From Candidatus Latescibacterota bacterium (GTDB taxonomy: Bacteria; Latescibacterota; UBA2968), in the NCBI GenBank assembly GCA_022823725.1, contig JAJEHL010000026.1:124001-188000 (forward strand): DNA of 64,000 bases. Direction: 5' to 3'. How positions within the stretch are numbered: position 1 is the first letter of the stretch; each line of letters begins with the position of its first letter. Below the pieces are notes generated by a model. That model made no database searches. It had not been told where the DNA came from and saw only the letters and a list, made by a program, of their open reading frames with translations. Both the position numbers and the translations under genes were made by a program. Shown in pieces: positions 34,385 through 43,358 of the stretch.

Positions 34385-37300
34385 CTACCGCCTCTTAATA
34401 ACCAGAAGCGTCACATCATCTGTCTGTGCCGCCGACGCGCGAAACCGAACCAGGTCATCGATCACCGTATCGATCAAACCATCGGCACTCGCGCCCGCGT
34501 GTTCTTTCAGCAAAACTTCCAGCCGCGTCTCCTCGTAAAACTCTCCCACGGCATTTTGCATATCCGTCACCCCATCGCTGTAGAGCACCAGCATATCGCC
34601 AAAATCCAAAAACACACCCGCCTCTTTAGGCTCGGTATCCACCTCGGGCGGCAACGTCATACCCAGAGGCACAGACATCAATTCTATCATCTGCAAATCA
34701 CCACCCACAGACACCCGATAGGGATAGGGATGCCCGGAATTGGCCAAAACAATCTCCCCGGTCTCTAAATCCAGCGTCCCCAAACAGCACGTCACAAAAC
34801 TCGCCTCATCAAATTGCTCTTGCAAAACGAGATTCAAATTCCGCAACACATCTATCGGCGTCTGTGCCGCGCGCACCTCATAGTGCAACATCCCGCTCAA
34901 TTGCATAGCCCGCACAGCACCCTGCATCGCCTTGCCCGACACATCTGCAGCCCCAAACCCCAGTATTTTTCGATCGTCGTCCAACCAGAAATACGTAAAA
35001 TAATCACCACCGACATGATTGGCTGGCAAACATCTACCCACCACTTCAAAACCCTTTTCGCGCACGGGATCTCGAGGCAACAGACCCATCTGCATATCGT
35101 GGGCTTCCTGAAGTTCCGTCTCCAATTCATCAATCAACTGCGCCTGTGCCATGCGCCAGCGCTTGTGCTTTTGAAACGCATATCCCGTCGTGACCAGCAC
35201 AATGAGCAGCGAAACACCGCTCAACCCCACAAACCACGGTCGTTGCCACACAGGCGCCAACACCTCAAATACCTGCACAGCAGACGTCTTATCCACATTA
35301 AAAGCCAGATCCATAGCGCGCACTTCAAATTTGTGAACACCCGCGTCCAAATCCTCCAACAAAACCCGGTTATTGCGCGAAAACCCCGACCACGCCCCCT
35401 CACCGAGCCGCCAGGAATATTGCAATGACCCATCTGGCGTCTGCTTCCACACATCCTGCCCCGAAAATTCAAACAACGCATTTTGATACGGCGCAATTTG
35501 AACTGGCGGAGCCAAAAGACGTGTTTCGGGCGCATCGCCATCGGGATCATAACAGCCCAATCCCTCAGATGTCGCAAACCACAACTGACCATCGGCATCT
35601 TGTGCCACATCCCAAACCTGTGTACTCGGCAACCCCTCCTGAACCGTATAGCGCACCCATGCAAAACCATCGGTGTGAATTGCGCCATCAATCGGCGAAG
35701 CCAACCACACCGTGCCATCATTCGCCGGAAATATCCGCCTCACCCCATTAAACTGCGCCTGATCTGCGCCCGGAACCCGTCGCCACCTCTGCCCATTAAA
35801 ATATGCCACACCCTCGAGCGGCGAACTAATCCATATCCGTCCGCCAATATCTTCGGCAACCCCAGTAATCGGCCCACCGGGTATGCCATCAGCCACCGTG
35901 TATTTTCGCTGCTCTCCATCCACTACCTGCACCACGCCATCCACCTGCCCCAGCCACAAACTCCCATCGCTCGCCTCGCAAATCGAAATCCCGGACCGTT
36001 CGCGATTGTCCCCTATCTGCGCCAGGCCCTCGGCAGTAGATAGAGCCGTCCATACCTGTCCATCGAACCGATAACTCCCTCCCGAGCGCGCAACTGCCCA
36101 CACACCGCCATCTTGTGCAGGGCTTACAGATCGAAATCCCAATCCCATCTGGCGATTGGGATTTATCACCTCCCATATCTCGCCATCATAACGCAACAAT
36201 TGAAACGGCGTTACAGCCCAGAGGTGTCCTTTTCCATCGACAAACAAATCGACCAATATCCCGCGCAGATCTCGCTCTAAATCGCGCGCCACATGCCAGG
36301 AACCCCGCTCAAATTTGTAAAGCGCATCATTACCCACCCAGAGCTGACCCTTTTCATCGAGCGCGAAAATCGAAGCCCCGCGATCATCCATCCCCGGCCA
36401 GTTCCTGTGGTGCAACCATCCCGAAAGACCCAACCGCGCAACGCCACCGCGCGTACCCACCCAAATAGCCCCATCCGCAGCAATACAAATATCGACCACA
36501 TAGTTATTGGGCAATCCCTCGCGCTCTGTAAAAACTCGCCATTTTCTACCCGCATCTCGAAAAGCAGCGCCAGCCGGCGTACCAATCCACACCTTTCCAT
36601 CTCGTGCAAAGCTAATCACCTGCACCCGATTGGAAGGCAACCCATCCTCAGTTGTAAATGTTTCCCATCTCCCCGAATCATACCGCTTAAGCCCACTCTC
36701 ATTCGTGCCAAACCAGAGCGCGCCATCGTCACTTTGCGCCATCGCCAACACCGACACATCGCGCAAACTGTCCATATCTGCTATCGTTGTCCACTCGCCC
36801 GTATCCACATCCAATAAACCCATGCCCTGTGCAAACCCGCCAGGTCTTCCACCTCGTCCACCACGACCATCTGGACCATCTACATCCCCAAAACCACCGC
36901 GTCTGCCTCTGCCACCCGGTTCACCTCGTCCACCACGGCCATCTGGGCCTTCCATATCCCTCAAACCACCACGCCCTCTACCGCCTTCGGGACCGTCTGC
37001 CCCTCTAAAACCACCGCGTCTGCCTCTGCCACCCGGTTCACCTCGTCCACCCTGTCTCATTCCAGGACCAAACAAAGCATTGCCCCCTCGCCCCCCATAA
37101 GCGACCCAAACTTTTCCATCTGCATCGGCCATCAAACTCTGAACATCTTGAAGCCGCTGACCATCTACAGTCACCACATAAAGTTCTGCACCATCGAAGC
37201 GCAACAAATAACCGTCATCGGTCACCAGACAGGCGCGACCACCACTATCCAGCCCCAAAATCTGGCGCAAGCCCCCTCGTCCCCTGAACTCTTCTGGCGT

Positions 37301-37672
37301 ATCAACACCACTCCACTCCTCGCCAGAAAAATAAGCCAGCCCCTGTCCTGCACGACGATCAAAACCCCGTCCCACAGCAGCCCACAATGCCCCATCAAGC
37401 CCGGCAACCAGATCCTGAACAGCGTTTCCCGGCAAACCTTCTTCGACCCCGTACTTCTTCCAGGAACGCCCATCATAGCGCGACACCCCACCCATCGTGG
37501 CAAACCACATCGCCCCATCAGGCGTCTGCACCACAGCTGTCACCACATTGTGCGCCAGACCATCTTCTTGCCGAAAAGACGTCCACACATGCCTGGCCTC
37601 GCCCGCAAAAATCTCGGCATTGAGACAAAGAATGAACATACATATAAAAAACAAAAATCTTTGACCGACCAT
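34385..37672 (-). CDS. Propeller-sensor SpoIIE/PP2C-type serine phosphatase
   Basis: 1095 residues. After a signal peptide (MVGQRFLFFICMFILCLNAE) come about a dozen WxxxxxGGVSRYDG-type beta-propeller repeats to about 720, as in the sensor region of hybrid two-component proteins, then a Y_Y_Y domain (about 745-805), one membrane helix (about 815-835), a short coiled coil and a SpoIIE phosphatase (about 855-1095) with GGDYFTYFWL, FGAADVSGKAMQGA and LYSDGVTDMQN. Family members dephosphorylate anti-anti-sigma factors. Residues about 193-284 are an RGG-rich insert in one propeller blade. The ATG at 37672 has AAGGAG 8 bases upstream. Confidence 0.9.
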   Translation of the reverse strand: MVGQRFLFFICMFILCLNAEIFAGEARHVWTSFRQEDGLAHNVVTAVVQTPDGAMWFATMGGVSRYDGRSWKKYGVEEGLPGNAVQDLVAGLDGALWAAVGRGFDRRAGQGLAYFSGEEWSGVDTPEEFRGRGGLRQILGLDSGGRACLVTDDGYLLRFDGAELYVVTVDGQRLQDVQSLMADADGKVWVAYGGRGGNALFGPGMRQGGRGEPGGRGRRGGFRGADGPEGGRGRGGLRDMEGPDGRGGRGEPGGRGRRGGFGDVDGPDGRGGRGGRPGGFAQGMGLLDVDTGEWTTIADMDSLRDVSVLAMAQSDDGALWFGTNESGLKRYDSGRWETFTTEDGLPSNRVQVISFARDGKVWIGTPAGAAFRDAGRKWRVFTEREGLPNNYVVDICIAADGAIWVGTRGGVARLGLSGWLHHRNWPGMDDRGASIFALDEKGQLWVGNDALYKFERGSWHVARDLERDLRGILVDLFVDGKGHLWAVTPFQLLRYDGEIWEVINPNRQMGLGFRSVSPAQDGGVWAVARSGGSYRFDGQVWTALSTAEGLAQIGDNRERSGISICEASDGSLWLGQVDGVVQVVDGEQRKYTVADGIPGGPITGVAEDIGGRIWISSPLEGVAYFNGQRWRRVPGADQAQFNGVRRIFPANDGTVWLASPIDGAIHTDGFAWVRYTVQEGLPSTQVWDVAQDADGQLWFATSEGLGCYDPDGDAPETRLLAPPVQIAPYQNALFEFSGQDVWKQTPDGSLQYSWRLGEGAWSGFSRNNRVLLEDLDAGVHKFEVRAMDLAFNVDKTSAVQVFEVLAPVWQRPWFVGLSGVSLLIVLVTTGYAFQKHKRWRMAQAQLIDELETELQEAHDMQMGLLPRDPVREKGFEVVGRCLPANHVGGDYFTYFWLDDDRKILGFGAADVSGKAMQGAVRAMQLSGMLHYEVRAAQTPIDVLRNLNLVLQEQFDEASFVTCCLGTLDLETGEIVLANSGHPYPYRVSVGGDLQMIELMSVPLGMTLPPEVDTEPKEAGVFLDFGDMLVLYSDGVTDMQNAVGEFYEETRLEVLLKEHAGASADGLIDTVIDDLVRFRASAAQTDDVTLLVIKRR
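36821..37096. repeat. Imperfect tandem repeat encoding an RGG-rich insert
   Basis: A 117-base unit encoding RGEPGGRGRRGGF is repeated (copies around 36904 and 37021), with further GPDGRGG variants. Confidence 0.85.
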
Positions 37673-37992
37673 TTGCGCTACTCCTTCACAGTCACATCGC
37701 GTCGTCCGTATATAATACCAATCATTACACACCGCACAAAGAATAAACGCCTGTGCCCGCCTTTCGTCTCACTTGATATCCCGCCTGTAATATCATATTT
37801 TATGCGGGCTGGATCGCGGCCCCGTATTACACCCTACGGGACAGGCTTTAAGCCTGCCCCTGTATGCTTGAAGCAGGGGCCTGCCGCGATGATGAGTGCC
37901 TTTCGCGTCTCACCTTCTTTCACTTTACCGTGAACTTTGACCGCGACCAGCCGCACATCGTTCCCTACTTCTCACTTCAAAAGGAGCCTCAC
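37673..37992. other. 320-base intergenic region between divergent genes
   Basis: Contains an AT-rich TATATAATA (around 37710) that may be the -10 of the minus-strand phosphatase gene, GTCTCAC half-sites near 37756 and 37909, and repeat copy 6. An AAGGAG (37981-37986) precedes the sulfatase. No gene is seen. Confidence 0.6.
37809..37893. repeat. Nested palindromic repeat, copy 6 (longest, three inner hairpins)
   Basis: Inside outer arms ATCGCGG/CCGCGAT lie CCCGTA/TACGGG, CAGGCTTTAAGCCTG, and CCCCTG/CAGGGG in series. It shows the modular build of the family most clearly. Confidence 0.88.
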
Positions 37993-39405
37993 TTGCCCAC
38001 AGACCGTCCCAACATCCTCTTTATCATGTCCGACGATCACGCATCGCATGCCATGAGTTGCTACAACAGCCGCATCAACCAGACCCCCAACCTCGACCGC
38101 ATTGCAAATGAAGGCATGCGCTTTGACAACTGCTTTTGCACCAACTCAATCTGCGCCCCCAGCCGAGCGGTAATCCTCACCGGCACATACAACCACATCA
38201 ACGGCGTAACCACACTGGCGACCCATCTCGACGGCAGGCAACTCACATTTCCCAAATTATTCCAACAGGCGGGATATCAAACCGCCATGATCGGCAAATG
38301 GCATCTCGGTCACGGCGGCATCCACGACCCCACCGGCTTTGACTACTGGAATGTCCTGCCCGGACAGGGATTATACCACAACCCCAAAATGATAGAAATG
38401 GGCGAAGAAAAAGTCTATGAAGGCTATGTCACCGACATCATCACAGACTTATGCCTCGACTGGCTCAAAGCGCGGGACACAAATCGCCCCTTCATGCTCA
38501 TGTACCACCACAAAGCACCCCACCGCGCCTGGGAACCCGATGAAAAACACGCCCACATGTATGAAAACGAAGACATACCCGAACCCGAAACCTTCTGGGA
38601 CGACTACAGCAACCGCGCCAGCGCTGCCGAAGCCGCCAAAATGCGCGTTGACCGCGACATGAACAAAAATGACCTCAAGGGATTACCCCCTGAAGGTCTC
38701 TCTCCTGAAGAAGATAAAAAATGGAAATACCAGCGCTACATCAAAGACTACCTGCGCTGTGTGGCCTCTATCGACGACAATGTCGGGCGCATGCTCGACT
38801 ATCTCGACGCTGAGGGCCTCACCGACAACACCATCGTCATTTACACATCTGACCAGGGCTTTTTCCTCGGTGACCACGGCTGGTATGACAAGCGTTTTAT
38901 GTACGAAGAATCGCTGCGCATGCCCTTCATCATTCGCTATCCCAAAGAAATTAAACCCGGCAGCATCAATACCGACATGATCCTCAACACCGACTTTGCC
39001 CCCACCTTCCTCGACTACGCGGGCATTGACATTCCCGAGACCTTCCAGGGATCGAGCATTCGCCCCTTGCTCAACGGCGAAACACCGGAAAACTGGCAAA
39101 CATCGATGTATTACCGCTACTGGATGCACCTTGCACACCACCATGTCTATGCCCATTACGGCGTGCGAACCCACCAGTACAAACTCATCTATTACTACGC
39201 CGACGGCCTCAATCAAAAAGGATCAATCGAAGACACCAAAGAACCCGAATGGGAACTCTTCGACCTCCAAAAAGACCCTTGTGAACTCAACAGCGTGTAC
39301 GATGATCCCGAATACGCCGATATCGTGCGCGAACTCAAAGACGAACTCTACCGCCTTCAGGAAAAAGTACAAGACGAGCGGTATGTGAAGGACGTGGACG
39401 AATAG
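37993..39405 (+). CDS. Sulfatase (N-sulfoglucosamine/iduronate sulfatase-like)
   Basis: 470 residues. The start [20 protein letters not shown] gives the paired metal-binding aspartates, and CAPSR (54-58) is a canonical formylglycine motif. GKWHLGHGG (about 115-123) and [17 protein letters not shown] (about 321-337) are further family motifs. The TTG at 37993 is chosen because AAGGAG lies 6 bases upstream; earlier in-frame codons are translated from the palindromic repeat. No signal peptide. Activity likely on a sulfated sugar; the substrate is not readable. Confidence 0.92.
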   Translation: MPTDRPNILFIMSDDHASHAMSCYNSRINQTPNLDRIANEGMRFDNCFCTNSICAPSRAVILTGTYNHINGVTTLATHLDGRQLTFPKLFQQAGYQTAMIGKWHLGHGGIHDPTGFDYWNVLPGQGLYHNPKMIEMGEEKVYEGYVTDIITDLCLDWLKARDTNRPFMLMYHHKAPHRAWEPDEKHAHMYENEDIPEPETFWDDYSNRASAAEAAKMRVDRDMNKNDLKGLPPEGLSPEEDKKWKYQRYIKDYLRCVASIDDNVGRMLDYLDAEGLTDNTIVIYTSDQGFFLGDHGWYDKRFMYEESLRMPFIIRYPKEIKPGSINTDMILNTDFAPTFLDYAGIDIPETFQGSSIRPLLNGETPENWQTSMYYRYWMHLAHHHVYAHYGVRTHQYKLIYYYADGLNQKGSIEDTKEPEWELFDLQKDPCELNSVYDDPEYADIVRELKDELYRLQEKVQDERYVKDVDE

Positions 39406-39438
39406 ACGAATAGACGAACCCCGCCCCACCACCCAAAA

Positions 39439-39502
39439 CCTCTGGATTGCGGCTTAAAGCATGCCTGCCCCTGTATGATTTAAGCAGGGGCCGCAATGAC
39501 GA
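39439..39502. repeat. Nested palindromic repeat, copy 7 (compensated arms)
   Basis: Arms are ATTGCGG/CCGCAAT instead of ATCGCGG/CCGCGAT. Both sides changed, so the pairing is kept. Confidence 0.85.
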
Positions 39503-39527
39503 TGGATGGGATTGATTCGTTGATTCA

Positions 39528-40931
39528 CTACTTCGGCACCTTGAGCACAGCGTACAAATTGGTATAGTACTGGCGGGTCTCTCTGCGAATGAGCAGGACA
39601 ACTTCGTCACCGGGTTTCAACTCTGCCAATACCTCTTTATAATCTTCAATCGAACGCATGGACCTGCGATTGATCTGGCGAATCACATCCCCTCGTCGCA
39701 AACCCGCTGAATCAGCCGCGCTTCCCGTTCTCACATCGGTAATGAGCATGCCCGATTGTGCATTATAACCAAACTGACGGGCAATTGTGGGCGTCATCTC
39801 CTGAACATTCAACCCCAGGGCGCGTTGTCGCTCTACCTCTTGCAGGCCGCGAAAGGGATCAAACGCATCCACAATTGCACTCAGTTCTCTATTTTCCCCA
39901 CTTCGGATCACCTCAATGATCACCCGTGCGCCCGGAGGCGTTCGCGCAATACGCGTCAGAAACTCATCTGCACTGGAAATCTCGCGATCATTTAGCCCCA
40001 CAATCACATCGCCGGGTTGTAAACCCGTTTGCTCGGCAAATTCCCCCACCTCCTGAATCAGCGCGCCCCGATTCACAGATAATCCCAGTGCTTCGGAAAG
40101 TCCCGGCGTAAGATCTTGAACCACCACATCCAGATACCCGCGTTTAACCTCTCCATCTTCGATAATCTGCTGCATAATATTGCGCGCCATATTAATTGGC
40201 ACAGCTAACCCAATACCCTGACTGCCTCCACTGCGCGACAAAATTGCCGTATTCAGACCCACCAATTCCCCGCGCAAATTCACCATCGCCCCACCGCTAT
40301 TGCCCGGGTTAATCGCCGCATCTGTCTGAATAAAATCTTCGTAATCCACAATATCTAAATTGCCCCGCCCAATCGCGCTCACGATACCGTACGTCACCGT
40401 ATGTCGCAAACCGTACGGATTGCCAATTGCCAGCACCCAGGAACCGACCTTCAACTTATCCGAATTGCCCATCTTCAGCGCGGGCAAATCGCGCCCATCA
40501 ATTTTCAACACCGCGACATCGCTCTGCGGATCTGTCCCCACCAGCGTTGCGCCGAACTTTCTGCCATCGTCGAGTTCTACTTCAATAGAATCGGCCTCTG
40601 CAACAACGTGGTTATTGGTCAAAACATAGCCATCCCGAGAAACAATAACCCCCGACCCCAAACCTTGCTGCCGCTGTTCTCTGCGATACTGCAGACCACC
40701 GCCAAAAAAATGATCGAAAAACGGATTGCCCGTTGATCTTCGCACCCCAACCACCACATCTCTTTTCTTAATAACCGCGACCACACCCGGATTGACCTCG
40801 GAAGCCACTGCTGCAAAAGCCTCGCTGAACTTTTCCATTTGCGCGATCGTCGCCTGAGCTTCGGGATCAATTTTTGCCTCAACCTGCAACACCGTAAATC
40901 CCACAATCAGTATCCAAATACACCATTTCAT
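39528..40931 (-). CDS. DegP/HtrA-family serine endopeptidase
   Basis: 467 residues with a short signal peptide (MKWCIWILIVGFTVLQVEAK). The trypsin-like domain has the triad H108 (TNNHVV), D138 (SDVAVL) and S212 (GNSGGAM). Two PDZ domains follow (about 255-345 and 365-460), each with the GLQPGDVI or GLRRGDVI core. Periplasmic Do-type proteases degrade or refold damaged envelope proteins. The ATG at 40931 has GGAG 8 bases upstream; an ATG two codons earlier is too close to that site. Confidence 0.95.
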   Translation of the reverse strand: MKWCIWILIVGFTVLQVEAKIDPEAQATIAQMEKFSEAFAAVASEVNPGVVAVIKKRDVVVGVRRSTGNPFFDHFFGGGLQYRREQRQQGLGSGVIVSRDGYVLTNNHVVAEADSIEVELDDGRKFGATLVGTDPQSDVAVLKIDGRDLPALKMGNSDKLKVGSWVLAIGNPYGLRHTVTYGIVSAIGRGNLDIVDYEDFIQTDAAINPGNSGGAMVNLRGELVGLNTAILSRSGGSQGIGLAVPINMARNIMQQIIEDGEVKRGYLDVVVQDLTPGLSEALGLSVNRGALIQEVGEFAEQTGLQPGDVIVGLNDREISSADEFLTRIARTPPGARVIIEVIRSGENRELSAIVDAFDPFRGLQEVERQRALGLNVQEMTPTIARQFGYNAQSGMLITDVRTGSAADSAGLRRGDVIRQINRRSMRSIEDYKEVLAELKPGDEVVLLIRRETRQYYTNLYAVLKVPK

Positions 40932-41024
40932 ACCCATTTCTCCGTTTTAGCGATTGAACGTTAGTTATATCTCGCGAGGCGTCAAAAGTTCCTGAAATTG
41001 TCCAATCCCGTCAACTATAAAGAA

Positions 41025-41055
41025 AAAGCCGAGATCCTCAATGGATCTCGGCTTT
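41025..41055 (-). terminator. Rho-independent terminator of the 109-residue protein gene
   Basis: AAAGCCGAGATCC and GGATCTCGGCTTT form a perfect 13-pair stem around TCAAT. On the minus strand it is followed by TTTTTCTTT. Confidence 0.9.
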
Positions 41056-41076
41056 CTTGAATATTAAAAAATACAC

Positions 41077-41406
41077 TTAAGCAGCTGACTTATCCGACGG
41101 ACGCACCTTTTTCAGTGCAGACATCCAGGTCAACTCATAGACCACCAGCGCACCTCGCCATACCTCGACATTTTCAAGTCCGCTGTACACCAATCGCGCA
41201 GCCTGTTCAATCGTCGCTTCTGCGGCTTTTACCTCGGGCTGATCGGCCACTATTTTCATGGGAACGGGACCATAAGCGGCGCGAATGCGATTAATCACCT
41301 CACAGACCTCCCGACGAAACTGAGGGACGAAACGAGACCGAGAGGTAGCCCGTTGTACCCCGTTTGATCGCGAACCGATAGCCGACATAGAAAAAATACG
41401 TCTCAT
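41077..41406 (-). CDS. 109-residue hypothetical protein
   Basis: Starts MRRIFSMSAIGSRSNG with AGGAG 8 bases upstream and ends before a strong terminator, so it is an independent transcription unit. The N-terminus is basic and serine-rich; the rest looks helical, with EVWRGALVVYELTWMSALKK near the end. It has one cysteine, no signal peptide and no membrane segment of convincing length. No family is recognised. An AT-rich upstream region with a CGACGA/TCGTCG inverted repeat (41442-41456) may regulate it. Confidence 0.7.
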   Translation of the reverse strand: MRRIFSMSAIGSRSNGVQRATSRSRFVPQFRREVCEVINRIRAAYGPVPMKIVADQPEVKAAEATIEQAARLVYSGLENVEVWRGALVVYELTWMSALKKVRPSDKSAA

Positions 41407-41441
41407 GGGAACATCTCCTGTCTAAATTAGGTGAAATACAT

Positions 41442-41456
41442 CGACGAAAATCGTCG
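41442..41456. promoter_or_regulatory. Inverted repeat CGACGA-AAA-TCGTCG upstream of a small gene
   Basis: Six-base perfect arms 36 bases upstream of the minus-strand start, next to TATATAATC. It is a candidate operator; the gap to 41661 is otherwise AT-rich without a gene. Confidence 0.35.
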
Positions 41457-41660
41457 TATATAATCACAAAAACTTTCCTAAACTCAATTTTTACATAATA
41501 TTATATACTATTTTCCAACCGCCATAAATATAGTGAACATTTGTATATGCGTCAAGGGTAAAATATCACAATCTCACAAAAAAAACTTTCCCTTAACCCG
41601 CTGCGATATTATCTTTTGCCTTTATTCAAGAGATTCCAACTAACACGAGAAAGGAGCATC

Positions 41661-42728
41661 ATGACAGACAAACTCAAAGTCGGTATCATCGGCGTTGGCG
41701 GCATTGCACGCACGCACATACCCGGATGGGCCGCTTCCCAACATGCCGATCTGATAGCCGGCAGCGACATCAACTCAGACGTACTGAATCAATGGGGCGA
41801 AAATAACGACATATCCATCCTATCCACCGATTCGGAAGACCTGTTCAAAAATCCCGATATCGACATCATCGACATCTGTACCCCCAACAATTATCACGCG
41901 CCATTGGCCATTGCCGCGCTTGAAGCGGGCAAACACGTCATCTGCGAAAAACCACTTGCCCCCAATCCGGAACTCATCAAAAACATGATTGCCGCACGCG
42001 ACAAATCCGGCAAAACCCTGATGACAGCGCAACATTTTCGTTTCTCGGGCAAATCAAAAGCCATGCGAGCCGAACTCGACACGGGTATTCTCGGAGACAT
42101 CTACCACGCGCGAAGCTGGATGCTCCGCCGCTCAGGGGCACCAAACACACCGGGCTTTATACAAAAACAACACAGCGGCGGCGGTCCCTGCATCGACATC
42201 GGCGTACACATCCTGGACCTCACACTCTGGTTTATGAATAACCCCAGTCCCGTATCTGTCACCGGCGTCGCCCGTGCAGAAATCGCCCACCAGAAAGGTG
42301 CCTTCAGCAATTGGGGTCTCATCCCATCGGAGCAGTTTGACGTGGAAGACTTCGCCGCAGCTTTTGTGCGCTTTGAAAATGGGGCAACCCTCATGCTCGA
42401 AGTTAGCTGGTTGCTCCACCACAAAACGCAGGGCGAAGACATGCAAATGTGGCTCTACGGCACCAAAGGGGGCAGTCACTGGCCCAGTTGTGAAATCTAT
42501 CAAAGCAACAACGACACGAGACAGCACTACAACCGCGCCCTGCAAAATACCAGAGACCTGCTCGAACCCCACGCACAAGAATGCGTCGAATTTGCCCGGG
42601 CCATCGCCGAAGGCAAGCCCTCGCCCGTGCCCGCCGAGCAATCGCTGCAAGTCATGGCAATCCTCAACGGCATCTATCGCAGCCAGGAAACGGGCGAAGA
42701 AGTAAAAATCACCCAGGAAACATCGTGA
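41661..42728 (+). CDS. Gfo/Idh/MocA-family NAD(P)-dependent oxidoreductase
   Basis: 355 residues. The Rossmann motif is GIIGVGGIARTH (about 8-19). EKPLA (about 98-102) carries the catalytic lysine and GGGPCIDIGVHILDL (about 173-187) the acidic and histidine residues of the active site. Members oxidise sugars or inositols. The ATG at 41661 is preceded by AAGGAG. The GTG of the next gene overlaps its stop (GTGA). A catabolic role on an uncommon sugar fits the neighbourhood. Confidence 0.92.
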   Translation: MTDKLKVGIIGVGGIARTHIPGWAASQHADLIAGSDINSDVLNQWGENNDISILSTDSEDLFKNPDIDIIDICTPNNYHAPLAIAALEAGKHVICEKPLAPNPELIKNMIAARDKSGKTLMTAQHFRFSGKSKAMRAELDTGILGDIYHARSWMLRRSGAPNTPGFIQKQHSGGGPCIDIGVHILDLTLWFMNNPSPVSVTGVARAEIAHQKGAFSNWGLIPSEQFDVEDFAAAFVRFENGATLMLEVSWLLHHKTQGEDMQMWLYGTKGGSHWPSCEIYQSNNDTRQHYNRALQNTRDLLEPHAQECVEFARAIAEGKPSPVPAEQSLQVMAILNGIYRSQETGEEVKITQETS

Positions 42729-43345
42729 TCTTTATATCCACCATCGTCGGTCCGCTCGAAGTCAATTGTTACATCCTCGCCTGCGAAAAAACGCGCGAAG
42801 GCATTGTAATAGATCCCGGCGACGATACCGACACCATATTTCAGCTCATTGAAGATCACAACATCAAAATCGTCGAAATAATTGCCACGCACGGACATTT
42901 TGACCACATCGGGCGCGTCGCATCGCTCAAAGAAAAAACCGGCGCACCATTCGCCATCCACAAAGCCGACGTATGCAGGGTCGAGAGCCTGACAAGCATT
43001 GTCGTACCCCTGGGCCTTCAAGCCGATCCACCGCCTAAAATCGACCGCTTCATCGATGAAGGCGATACCATTGTCTTTGGCCGCGAAACCCTGAACATTC
43101 TCCATGTACCGGGTCATGCGCCCGGCAACATCGCGCTCACATGGCCGGGCCACGCTATTGTTGGCGATACTATTTTCGCTGGCTCTATTGGCAGAACCGA
43201 TCTCGAAGGCGCAGACCTGCAAACGCTCATGGACTCGATCCACACCAAAATCCTCACCCTCCCCGACGACACAGTACTTTATCCCGGACATGGGCCAGAC
43301 ACAACCATAGACCGCGAAAAACGCATCAACCCATTTCTCTTATAG
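42725..43345 (+). CDS. MBL-fold metallo-hydrolase (glyoxalase II-like)
   Basis: 206 residues. THGHFDHIG (about 57-65) is the HxHxDH zinc motif; VPGHAPGN supplies a further His, GDTIFAGSIGRTD the bridging Asp, and YPGHGP the last His. The GTG at 42725 overlaps the previous stop by 4 bases with AGGAAA upstream. The length fits the YcbL/glyoxalase II-like single-domain group, so thioester hydrolysis is likely. Confidence 0.9.
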   Translation: MIFISTIVGPLEVNCYILACEKTREGIVIDPGDDTDTIFQLIEDHNIKIVEIIATHGHFDHIGRVASLKEKTGAPFAIHKADVCRVESLTSIVVPLGLQADPPPKIDRFIDEGDTIVFGRETLNILHVPGHAPGNIALTWPGHAIVGDTIFAGSIGRTDLEGADLQTLMDSIHTKILTLPDDTVLYPGHGPDTTIDREKRINPFLL

Positions 43346-43358
43346 GACCACTTCTCAC

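Noticed and set aside
37864-37992. An upstream ATG extension of the second sulfatase
   Set aside because: The first codons lie in repeat copy 6; the TTG at 37993 has a perfect AAGGAG 6 bases upstream.
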